NCBI GenBank assembly: GCA_019155185.1
Contig: CM032807.1
Coordinates: 12,676,700-12,740,699, forward strand
From: Beaufortia kweichowensis
Lineage: Eukaryota > Chordata > Actinopteri > Cypriniformes > Gastromyzontidae
Length of the DNA stretch: 64,000 nt
Direction of reading: 5' to 3'
Part shown: in pieces, positions 51,401 through 59,692 of the stretch
How positions within the stretch are numbered: the stretch's first letter is position 1
Layout of the letters: each line of letters begins with the position of its first letter
Program-made: the position numbers and the translations under genes
The notes under the pieces: generated by a model
The model's input: the letters and a program-made list of their open reading frames with translations, nothing else
What the model was told of the DNA's origin: nothing
The model's database searches: none

Positions 51401-53164
51401 ACTGTTTGTGTAATCTTTTTTAATTGTGTAATGTCTGACTCAGCGCTGATGCAGAGTGATTCACTGGCTGTTGGGACTGTAGGTGACATCATGCATTGAA
51501 TGTTAAATCGAGGATCCAAATCGATCAAAAATAATAGATTTGTGTGCATGAGACTGACCACACCTTATCTTCATTTTCTCTAACTCGTTCTCCGTTTCTT
51601 CCTACCCAGCGATGGAGTTGCTGTACTGGCGGGACCTGAAGCAGAGTGGCCTGGTGTTTGGCAGTATACTGCTGTTGCTCTTCTCTCTGACGCAGTTCAG
51701 TGTAGTCAGTGTGGTGGCCTATCTTGCCCTGGCTTCTCTCTCTGCAACCATCAGCTTCAGAGTCTATAAGTCTGTGCTGCAGGCCGTGCAGAAGACAGAT
51801 GAGGGACATCCTTTCAAGTAAGCGAGTTCTCTGTTTGTGTGTATGCTTATAGATGCTATGTTAATGTTATTAGTATGTTAATATTGATCTTGTGTCTATT
51901 ATCTTTGATGCAGAACATATCTGGATGTGGAGATGTCACTGTCCCATGATCAGATGCAGAAGTATGCAGAAAACGCCCAGTACTATATCAACAGCACACT
52001 GAAAGAACTGCGCAGACTGTTTCTGGTTCAGGATTTGGTGGACTCACTAAAGGTGAAAAATGTATTAAAACAATCATAATCAGTATTTAACTGTATGGAG
52101 GATTTATCTGAATATTTCAACAACTTATGAAACATATTCTTGCTGTTTTCCTTTGGGAGTGTTTTACAGTTCAGCTTAAATGCATCACAAATCGTTTGAT
52201 ATCTGTGTATGTCATGCATATCAGCGTTCTAACTGTATGCTTTGTTTCTTGACTTAAGTTTGCAGTGCTGATGTGGTTGCTGACCTATGTCGGAGCTCTG
52301 TTCAATGGCCTCACTCTTCTTATTATGGGTGAGAACTTGTAATTACAAAGAATGTTACTTTTTAATCATGCGTTCTTCTTTATTCACACCTTTATTAACC
52401 ACATCTTGCTTCAGTGGTGATCTCCATGTTCTCCATGCCTGTGGTCTACGAGAAATACCAGGTCAGTGTTGCCATGACTGCAATGTCATTTGTTCAGTGT
52501 CATATGCAGTTGTTTTTCACACACTCATTGTTTCATCTCTATCTATCCCTCTATAGGCACAAATTGATCAGTATCTGGACCTAATAAGGACCCATGTCAA
52601 CTCTGTGGTGGGAAAGTAAGTAATCCCTTTACTTGTATTTATTTTGGAGAATCAGGGATAATTATAAAGTTAGGGGGGATTTTAAATAAATGTTAAAAAA
52701 AAAAAAATTCTAATGTTTTGGAAACTTTCAGCTATGTTGGTTTTTTTTTTTTTTTCAATAAAAAAATCTTTAAAAAAAATAATATTAAAAATAAATTATT
52801 GTATTATTTAATATATTGGTCTTACCAAGGTTAGGCTGATCCAGACTTTCTATTTTTAAGTAAATTCCTGATAAAAATTCCTGTTTTTCCAAAATTAAAC
52901 TATAATTATTCTGTGCATTTGGGATACATAAAGTGCGAGCTAAGAGTCCAATAGTTGCTGCATTTTTGCTGCATATATTGAAATTTCACCATAAATAGTG
53001 AATTATTGAGCATTGTTAGCAGACAAAATTAAAAAGGCTTTAATTTTATGGTCAGAAGTAACATACTATTATACGGTTTGTATTTTGTTAACATATCTAA
53101 CCTGTGGAAATTTACTTCCAGGATCCAGGAGAAGATTCCTGGGACCAAACGAAAGGCTGAGTAG
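33193..53164 (+). CDS. rtn1: rtn1: reticulon 1, long isoform RTN1-A (9 coding exons, 782 aa)
   Basis: ER-membrane-shaping protein, mainly neuronal and neuroendocrine. Its C-terminal reticulon domain inserts two hydrophobic hairpins that curve ER tubules. Coding exons: 33193-33430, 38200-38931, 39695-40507, 51610-51817, 51914-52052, 52259-52328, 52415-52461, 52557-52615, 53122-53164. All have GT-AG borders and compatible phases. The sum is 2349 nt, 782 aa plus stop, against 776 in human RTN1-A. The six 3' exons have the classic reticulon sizes 208, 139, 70, 47, 59 and about 43 nt. Residues 1-594 form an acidic, Ser/Pro-rich, probably disordered region. Residues 596-782 are the reticulon domain, with hydrophobic segments in LVFGSILLLLFSLTQFSV and FAVLMWLLTYVGALFNGL. 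The C-terminus KRKAE fits a KxKxx ER-retrieval signal. The start ATG is in the context CACATGG. Teleosts usually have two copies (a/b); which copy this is cannot be settled here. Confidence 0.93.
33431..38199 (+). other. rtn1: rtn1 intron 1
   Basis: 4.8 kb, GTAATG to a pyrimidine-rich acceptor. AT-rich, with no alternative exon recognised. A near-palindromic stretch at about 36788-36850 (TCACGGCTGAAAG ... CAGCCGTGA) could fold. Confidence 0.6.
38200..38931 (+). CDS. rtn1: rtn1-A coding exon 2
   Basis: 732 nt, phase 1 in and out, acceptor in ctcgcatgcag, donor GTAAGC. Encodes KSDSGYQKMSTDDRDL onward. The block SLMMTSDSGIEITSTG and the acidic EEPSDEELSDYQPY segment resemble the N-terminal part of RTN1-A. 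Ser/Thr/Pro-rich, no membrane segment. Confidence 0.88.
39417..39540 (-). mobile_element. tRNA-derived SINE in rtn1 intron 2, minus strand
   Basis: On the minus strand TAAGCTGGTAAAGCATGG (A box) then ATGGGTTCGAACCCAGGG (B box with paired T stem). A second plus-strand A-box-like copy, TAGCTCAGTGGTTAGAGC, starts at 39552, so two SINE heads lie back to back. Confidence 0.7.
39695..40507 (+). CDS. rtn1: rtn1-A coding exon 3
   Basis: 813 nt, acceptor in ttcttcttacag, donor GTAAAT, phase 1 at both ends. The frame is open throughout. It encodes a Pro/Ser/Thr-rich disordered segment (LSEDVEDSSAESGDSEIELV; long proline-rich run in the middle; GERRRSSHGRRGSDRQ near the end). It joins directly to the first reticulon-domain exon as EKA-MELLYWRDL. 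Confidence 0.88.
40616..40760 (-). mobile_element. tRNA-derived SINE in rtn1 intron 3, minus strand
   Basis: Tail ATGCATTTGGGCAAATGCTT followed by TCCAAAGCAACTTACAGTGC, then a decayed B box (GGATCAAACCC). The order is that of a reversed cyprinid SINE. Confidence 0.75.
45582..45795 (+). mobile_element. truncated AAAGGGATAGTT-family DNA transposon
   Basis: GGACAGGTCACCTAAAACAA, TTCTTCCAAACCTGTATGGC, AAACACAAAAGAAGATA and CAGTCACCATTCAGCTTTAT follow the order seen in the copy at 57.1 kb. Right end lost. Confidence 0.6.
45830..46115 (+). promoter_or_regulatory. rtn1: internal promoter / 5' UTR of rtn1-C
   Basis: Pyrimidine-rich (about 45900-45975) then GA-rich (about 46005-46075) sequence directly before the RTN1-C start codon. 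It also holds the CTCF-like motif at 45890. Mammalian RTN1-C is known to arise from an internal promoter, and position here agrees. The exact start is not visible. Confidence 0.5.
46116..46188 (+). CDS. rtn1: rtn1-C isoform-specific first coding exon
   Basis: Encodes MQASTMAAADSTKTEGFW followed by SSWKCQ, matching the short mammalian RTN1-C leader (MQATADSTKMDCVWSNWKSQ). It joins in phase 1 to the reticulon-domain exon at 51610 (Q-A-MELLYWRDL), giving 212 aa against 208 in human. The in-phase donor is GTACTG at 46189, which is weak; a consensus GTGAGT lies 5 nt downstream but would shift the frame. Confidence 0.85.
46898..47156 (-). mobile_element. copy 3 of the TTAA-ended MITE family
   Basis: 259 bp between TTAATCTGATAACTGTCA and GACAGTTAACAGGTTAA, with the interior in the opposite orientation to copies 1, 2 and 4. 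Lies inside an rtn1 intron. Confidence 0.7.
49720..49960. promoter_or_regulatory. GC-rich intronic element with paired X-box-like sites
   Basis: A GC-rich block in the last large rtn1 intron, starting with a GGGAGGG-rich tract. It holds two X-box-like motifs about 50 bp apart (GTTGCC-AT-AGCGAT on the minus strand near 49785-49798; GTTTCC-GT-GGCGAC on the plus strand near 49829-49842). No splice-consistent coding exon. Candidate enhancer or alternative promoter. Confidence 0.35.
50660..50830. repeat. degenerate interspersed repeat (reverse copy of the 11.6 kb block)
   Basis: GTAGTAAAACCATAATAACC, AGTATAACCATGATATT and GCCAAAAAACATGGTTGC resemble, in reverse, the block at 11640-11830. Confidence 0.35.
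51610..51817 (+). CDS. rtn1: rtn1 reticulon-domain exon 1 (208 nt)
   Basis: Encodes AMELLYWRDLKQSGLVFGS and the first hydrophobic hairpin through SVLQAVQKTDEGHPFK. Acceptor cttcctacccag, donor GTAAGC. Shared by RTN1-A and RTN1-C and almost identical to mammalian RTN1. Confidence 0.96.
51914..52052 (+). CDS. rtn1: rtn1 reticulon-domain exon 2 (139 nt)
   Basis: Encodes TYLDVEMSLSHDQMQKY and the conserved loop INSTLKELRRLFLVQDLVDS, the hydrophilic loop between the two hairpins that contains the Nogo-66-like region. Ends AAG before GTGAAA. Confidence 0.96.
52259..52328 (+). CDS. rtn1: rtn1 reticulon-domain exon 3 (70 nt)
   Basis: Encodes FAVLMWLLTYVGALFNGLTL, the start of the second membrane hairpin. 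Acceptor cttgacttaag, donor GTGAGA, phase 0 in, phase 1 out. Confidence 0.95.
52415..52461 (+). CDS. rtn1: rtn1 reticulon-domain exon 4 (47 nt)
   Basis: Encodes VVISMFSMPVVYEKYQ, the end of the second hairpin. Acceptor ttgcttcag, donor GTCAGT. Confidence 0.94.
52557..52615 (+). CDS. rtn1: rtn1 reticulon-domain exon 5 (59 nt)
   Basis: Encodes AQIDQYLDLIRTHVNSVVGK, the cytosolic amphipathic tail region. Acceptor ccctctatag, donor GTAAGT. Confidence 0.94.
53122..53164 (+). CDS. rtn1: rtn1 terminal coding exon
   Basis: Encodes IQEKIPGTKRKAE then TAG. The final five residues fit a dilysine (KxKxx) ER-retrieval signal; human RTN1 ends GAKRHAE. Acceptor tttacttccag. Confidence 0.94.
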
Positions 53165-54120
53165 GATTCAAAGGGCCCAACTATAAGAGGAGCTGAATGA
53201 TGATCAAGGGTTCCACTTCATACACAAACTTACACACACACGTACACACATATCAGGCACACATAAGCATCACTGGAACATAGTTCTACTTTGTACACAT
53301 TGTGACGTCTAGAAAGGCCAAGCTGTGCAGGAGAAGTCCCATCCTCGCCTTACAACTATAGAAAAAATGAAGAAAAAAGCAAAGCGTGCTATGTTTCATC
53401 TTGTGGGAAATATACGGCTAATTGATGAATTGTAGAAGTAACTTTGAAACATGTAATTCAAATCTGGAAAAAGACTAGATGTGAATTTTTTTTTGTGTTG
53501 CTCATTTTGCTCAAGTGCATGAAGTCAAGAGTCTCAATGCTGATGAATTCTCTTTTTACCTTTTTTGTGCTTTCTCAGCTGTGCTGAAAGATGTTTTTTC
53601 TCTGTAGTGTGTGAAAGATCTCTCCAGCTTTACTGCTCTCCCGTGACCTTCTCTTTTTGGAAAAATGCTTTTTGTATCGTAGGCGTTGATGGGGCTTTTC
53701 CTCTTCCATCACTATACCCGTAAATATGACTAATATAATCGTCATTGTCAGCTTGACGCATGGATCTGCCGAGGTTCATGGTATTGTAATGTCGGGCACA
53801 AACGCAACTATTTAGCAATGTTTGAATTAGATGTGGTCGGCTCACTCGTAGCATTTCGTTTCATTCTTCGTAGGACACATCGAACGAGCGACAGATTCAT
53901 GATTTTGGGTGCTGTCATTGATTTTTTTTTTTTCGTAAAAGATACAAAACAAAAGAGAGTGAGGAGATGAAAGCTTCAGTGAGTGATTGCCAGTTAGGAT
54001 CCGTCAATCTTTGTACTGTTGTTACGTGTTGCTCATTCTATTAGCTATTGACTCTTAACTATTTGCACTTAAGATGTACTCGAAAAAAGAATGCGAAAAT
54101 AAATGTTCTTAAATGTATCT
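53165..54120 (+). other. rtn1: rtn1 3' UTR with polyadenylation signal
   Basis: Follows the rtn1 stop codon. An AATAAA hexamer lies at 54098-54103 with TG-rich sequence after it, giving a UTR of about 950 nt. No reading frame of note. Confidence 0.65.
54098..54103 (+). terminator. polyadenylation signal AATAAA of rtn1
   Basis: Canonical hexamer about 930 nt after the rtn1 stop, in the sense orientation, followed by a T/G-rich stretch. Confidence 0.6.
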
Positions 54121-54432
54121 TGACTTGAGAGTTTCATTTAGATTCCTTATCTATCATTACTTTTAAAATCAGTGATTTCATTTAATGCATAATAGCTGGA
54201 TCTCAACCTTTTTGACTTCAAGAAGCCCTTTTACTCACATTTTCTACCCAATAAAATATTCTAGAGCATGACTTTTTATATCTGTTATAAAAAATAACTA
54301 ACACTAAGAAATATTTTTTTGTTGCTTTATTTTTTGTTATTGTTATTATAATGCATGTTTTTTTAAAGTAAAAAGGATGTTCATTTTTTGTCTTTATTAT
54401 TTTTTACTCATCAAAAGCTCCATGAAAATAGC

Positions 54433-54597
54433 CAACACATTCTCACTCCTAACTCGTCACATATTGACGCTTGGTCAGGACCCTTTGGCATCACTTTTAA
54501 CGCACAGGGCACCCCTTTAGAGAGCAGGGATTCCCACAGACGCAAAGGGTCCTGACCAAGCGTCAATATGTGACGAGTTTGGAGTGAGAATGTGTTG
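54433..54597. mobile_element. 165-bp MITE / long hairpin with target-site duplication
   Basis: The two ~55-bp arms (starting CAACACATTCTCACTCC) are inverted copies with a single clear mismatch. They are separated by about 55 bp. The flanks carry the 7-bp direct repeat AAATAGC at 54426-54432 and 54598-54604, good evidence of insertion. No coding capacity. Confidence 0.85.
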
Positions 54598-55709
54598 AAA
54601 TAGCATGAAGCATTTTCTCTATTTTACAACTTTAACCTTTAACCTCACTGTATAAATAAAACAATATGGATTAATGATGGCCACCACCCGTCTGATGTCA
54701 TTGCTGGTTGTGCCCAGTGTACCTGTGCATTGTCCAAATGCTATATTTCCATTCCAGGAACAGGTGGGACAGATTTGGACAACAGCGGGATCTGTTTCCG
54801 CTCCCAGGCGTGGTCTGCAACACGCACAGGGTTTCCACAAAACAATGCAATGCATTTCAGATTTTAAAAATTATAAAAAATTGCATTTTCATTTCCTTAC
54901 ATTTTGCTGTAAACTTTAAATGTGTGATTTATAATTCCATCAGTATGACTCTCGAGAACAATAGCAGCTGAAACCGTTGATAGATGATGATGCTGCGGAT
55001 TAATATCCGTGAGCTCGCTTCGCCCTCTGCTGGTCTTTACGGAAAACTGCACTTCAAGTCCCACACATATACACAATAGTGTGGAAATAAGAGGGTGTGG
55101 TATACAGGGACAATGGGGATTTGCAGACAGTAGCATCCGACAAGATCACCAAAGCAGGAAATTAATGCTTCACCTTGTATTTAAAAAGATGCACAACCTA
55201 ACCAACAGAACCAGCACTAAAGATGTTACAATGTTTTGTGAATAGAAAAGACTGTTGGTCATTTAGACGGTCTGCTTATACATTGTATGATCCATCCATA
55301 CACATCTGAAAAAGATTTTTACAGTGAAGTTTCACATTTACAAATTCATAATCAATAATCAAGTCATTTGCTTTAAGCCATATTGGAGACATTTTTGTCC
55401 TGTCCTACATAATTTCACTTTTTAACGTGTAGCTAAACATGACAAAAATGATCAGTATAAGCATGTCATGAGGTATTAATAACCATGACCTTCTATTCAA
55501 TGTTGCTCCAAATGGACAGTATGCTCACTGTCATGCTTCTGAGAGATGCTAATTTAATTCTGTTCTGATTCATCTCATACACTAAATGAAACATTAAAGC
55601 AAGATATGAGATATGCTATTATAATGTAAGTATAGGAGAGACCAGAGCTGCTTGTCACATTTACATGAATTGTGTTTTGAAGGATTTACAATTATAAACC
55701 GCTATGTTA

Positions 55710-56003
55710 TTTCCCTATTCTCCTTAATATTTCATAGTTGAATTTTAATCTAATCATGACAAACTCAAAACTGATGGAAAGGTATAAGACTCTAAATGAA
55801 ATATTTGACAAATTTCCATAACAGTAAACATAAACAAAAAAATGAAAAAGTGGTAACGTTACTGTAATTTGTAAAAATACTAAAGAAAACTAAATTAAAG
55901 ACTTGTTAGACAAATATATAATATCTAAGAATGAAAAAATGTAGTTGAGATTGTGCAATTGTGCATTTTCATGTGTATACTGCTGTGACAGTTATCAGGT
56001 TAA
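55710..56003 (+). mobile_element. copy 4 of the TTAA-ended MITE family
   Basis: Contains TTTCATAGTTGAATT, AATCATGACAAACT, CATAACAGTAAACATAAACA and ATTTTCATGTGTATACTG. Ends GACAGTTATCAGGTTAA at 56003. The left end is diverged. Confidence 0.65.
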
Positions 56004-57107
56004 AACTACTGTGAGAGAACATGTGACTCCTATAACCTATAAGAAGCCAAATGGCAAGCAATACACTCATTTATTATAAATAAATTTTCCAGATTTATTA
56101 TCTGGAAGACATGCATCAGCAATAGTGATCTACCATTAGCAAAATGTGAAAACAATTCCTTCTGGATATAATTTGGAAAAATTATAAATTATTAAAATTA
56201 TTAAATTATTACAAATCATTTCAAATTTTAATGTCATTAAAATCTCTTTTGACTTTCAACAGCTGTTCGTCAGACAGTCAAAATGTGAATTAACAAAAGG
56301 TAGAATGTAGCCTTTAAAGCTAATGTGTTTGAAATGTATTCATAATGACACAAACATCAACAAAATAATAATACAAACATCACGTAAATACTGCAGATAC
56401 ATCGCAGATACAGTCACTGTGTTCAGATGGCCTTGAGGTGCCTGTCTGTATTTCTGGAGCTCGTCTGTACCTGAGCAAAGGTCAACTGAGCCTTCATAAG
56501 CACAAACACCCGAAGGCCAGTCATGACTGACCCATGTCTCCTTGATGAAAAAGCCTCATGACGGGGTGAAAACAGTGCTCACAACAGACAAATTGAGAGC
56601 AAACATATTGCTGTTCCATGCTTAGTTTCACTTCAATTCAGAGCATAATTTGTTTGTTTTAATATCCACACTACTTTTATACAGAATGGGCAAGAGAAAA
56701 TGTAGAAATAAAATGCTGATTATATCAGAATGTCAAGCGTAATGGTTAGAAAGCATTAAAGTGGCATCTGAAGAGATGAGACCAAACTCTTGTTTTTCTG
56801 TTCACCTGAGGACATGCCGTCTATATAGCAAACACACTTAATGGATTTACTCTGTGGCTTTCAAACACGCACACATATTACCTCTGGAAAAGGAAAACCA
56901 CTGCCCATTCTAATAATATCATCACAGGAAGACTGGATTTTGTGCACACTCGCATATTGTGAAGCGACTAGTTACACGCAAGCTTTCTAGCTGGGTGATG
57001 TTTATAGTTAACTGTAAATTTGTATTTATGTCAGTGTGGAAATGCAATATTGGTCAACCATTTTCCAGCCGTTTTTATCCTATAGATGATGTACCATGTA
57101 TGTGATT

Positions 57108-57347
57108 TAAAGGAATAGCAGAAAAATAAAAATGATTTCATCGTGTATTCACTGTTATTTCATTCCAAACCTGTATTTTTCACAAAAGGAGATATTTTGA
57201 AGAATGTTGGTATAACAACACTGAGCCTTTGTATGGCCACGAAAACATCTTTTGTCTTCTATAGAAGAAAGACTCCTACAGGTTTTGAATAACATGAGGG
57301 TGAAAAAATGATGACAGATGGTTTTTAAGAGGCAAACTATCCCTTTT
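57108..57347 (+). mobile_element. near full-length AAAGGGATAGTT-family DNA transposon
   Basis: Left TTAAAGGAATAGCAGAAAAA, middle TTCCAAACCTGTATTTTTCA and AACATGAGGGTGAAAAAATG, right GGCAAACTATCCCTTTT. The ends are inverted. 240 bp, no coding capacity. Confidence 0.75.
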
Positions 57348-59648
57348 TACAATCATTCATACATTTTATAATTTATTAATTAATAAAAGAAATGAATAAA
57401 ATCACCTTTTAAAATCTTGTGTAAGCACGCACACTGCCCTCTAGTGTAACAGGGGTACACACCAGCCATGTCCTAAAACTATCACTGTCTATGCTTGGGC
57501 ACCCTGCCAGTGGCAATGACATCACCCACCTCAGAACACAGTCTGACAGTCAAAATTAGCTTCTTTCTTTATGGGTATATGTGACAGGGCTGCTACAATC
57601 AGCCTTGTTGGGCAACTTCAGATGACTGACTGCAATGATTGCCTTGATCTCCTCTGGTTATGTTAGTGTTTTATTGTGGGTCCTGTGCCATTTCCAGTGG
57701 ATTTATTCTTCCCTTTAAATAAAATGTTGGGAATTGTTCCAATAGTCCTACATAAATGTTTGGCAAAGGATTCTGAACTAAAACACAAAGTGGCAAAGTG
57801 TTTAAGAATATTCTGTCAATATAGAATTCAAACTCATAGTCCAATAAGTCCAAAGGAATTCTGAGTTTCATGACTTTAAAAAATGATATGATATGACACA
57901 GTGGATGGAAATAATTGGACATCCGGTGATGTCATGTCTTACGTGTCTGAGTCTACAATGGAGGAATAACTACAAAATGACGTGAAGTGTTGTTGAAAAT
58001 TATTAATAGTTTTTTGTCTCTATTTTTATATTAAGCATGCGGGGGAGAGCTACATATTGTCACACACATATGTTTAGACACATCATCACATTGTAAAAGA
58101 GGGAAGCTGAGGAAAGGAAATGGATCAATGACACATACCACATGTTGAGATGAATAATGACCTTAAAAACAATTTGGAAGAACCCAATTTTTTACAGTAA
58201 TTCACTTCTTTGGTGCATTTATAAGCCACCAAAAGACCACCACAGCTACAATGGTCCACCTAGACCTGCACCAAACCATCATAACCTAGACTGAATCAGT
58301 TTAAACTGGTCTAAACAGATCTTTGCATCAGGGATGTTCTGGGCAGGTTTTGCACATATGTTGGAATAGTACTGCCATTGTAAAAGCTGCCTCCAAAACT
58401 GTTATGTATTTATGGGATTATTAGGGCATATGCACAGGGCAGGTGGTGAAGGCAACTGTCTGGCGCTTTGCTCTGATCTGACCCAGAACCAGGTGCCGGT
58501 CTGTAATAATGTGTCTCTGAAGACCCTGAAGCCTGTAGTATTCCCAGAGGCTCCCATATGGACACCAACTGCAATCTGTGATGGAGCGCTTATGTCCAGA
58601 AATGCTTTTCACATGCACTTTGTTACAGCAGTGTGGATAGAAATAAATATGGACATGCAGATATCAAATAGGTTAATTTTCTTGATTTATGGTCTTATTT
58701 ACTGTAGATGGTACTGGAAGAATCACGTTGGAGTTGAAACATACGGTCTTGTAATGTACTACTAATGTGTATTGCTTTTGAATGAAAGTTGACAAATACA
58801 ACTTTTATTTAATCTATTTATTTTTTATATAAAGGAGAGTATCCTTTGAGTATCTCAAAGTCTAAAAACTAATTTCACAGGTAACTTTTGTTAACAGAAC
58901 AGAACTTTTTTATTTTATATTATATATTATTTTATTTATCTTTAGGCTGTGATTTAACAATAGACTCCTTATCCTCAATCTAAGAAAACAGGTTAATTTA
59001 TTATGTCACATTTCTGATCAGGCCAGAAGCTAATTTCTGATCCCAGTAGTGAATCACATTGATATGGGGGTTTTGAGGTTTTTGTATTTAGATTTATTTA
59101 TTTACATATTTATTTACTACAGAAATCAAGAACCCCAGGCTTATTTCCCTCAGCTGAGTTTAATTTACATCAGAAATCTGCACCTGACTGATGATTCAAA
59201 AAGTCACAGAATGTGTTACAATGTTTAAAGGGCTGTTAAACAATATGTTGACACAGAGAAACTTGTATATTTCATTTTTTTCATATTAAGCATTTTTACA
59301 TTAATATCTATAAGCACTTATGTAGCAAGGTTACTTTTGAGCTGATATTGTAATGTTAGTGTGTGCGTGTGTGTGTGGGCTGGGTTATCAGAGCAGAGAG
59401 ACAGAAGCCAGTTTGCTGTGGGCAGAGACACATTTTTCTTCTTAACTTTGCCTGCCGCTGTCATACAGCGCTCGTTCTGTGTGCCACTACCACAAGCTTT
59501 TCTTTTTTATCTTTGTTCGCCTTTAATTTTAGTTTTTGCTAATCTGTTATTATTCTGCACTCCGCTTGTTCATTCTTTCCCTCTTTTTCATATATCATAT
59601 TTATGTTTTATTTGCACCTGATGCAATAGCAGTTTTTAATTGTGTGAG

Positions 59649-59692
59649 ATGGAGTCAAGGCAGCATGGACCTCGACCGGTAAGACCCACAAG
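59649..59692 (+). CDS. rd3l: rd3l putative first coding exon
   Basis: ATG in the context GAGATGG encodes MESRQHGPRPVRPT plus two bases. The in-phase donor is GTAAAA at 59693. A better consensus, GTAAGA at 59679, would join exon 2 in phase 0 and hit TAA after three codons. No in-frame ATG precedes the conserved motif within exon 2, so an upstream start exon is required. Confidence 0.5.

Larger units (their letters stand above)
46189..51609 (+). other. rtn1: rtn1 intron between RTN1-C exon and reticulon domain
   Basis: 5.4 kb with one MITE copy, one GC-rich candidate element (49720-49960) and a balanced stretch just before the acceptor (about 51260-51540). No additional exon found. Confidence 0.55.
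54605..59648. other. intergenic region between rtn1 and rd3l
   Basis: AT-rich, no supported exon. It contains two further transposon copies and CTCF-like motifs at 55021 and 57435. Balanced stretches at about 56390-56590 and 58400-58620 could be regulatory or old repeats; the small open frames in them show no family features. Confidence 0.4.

Noticed and set aside
58421..58618. 65-codon minus-strand ORF in a balanced stretch
   Set aside because: Looks slightly protein-like, but both strands are open, no family is recognised and no splice signals frame it.
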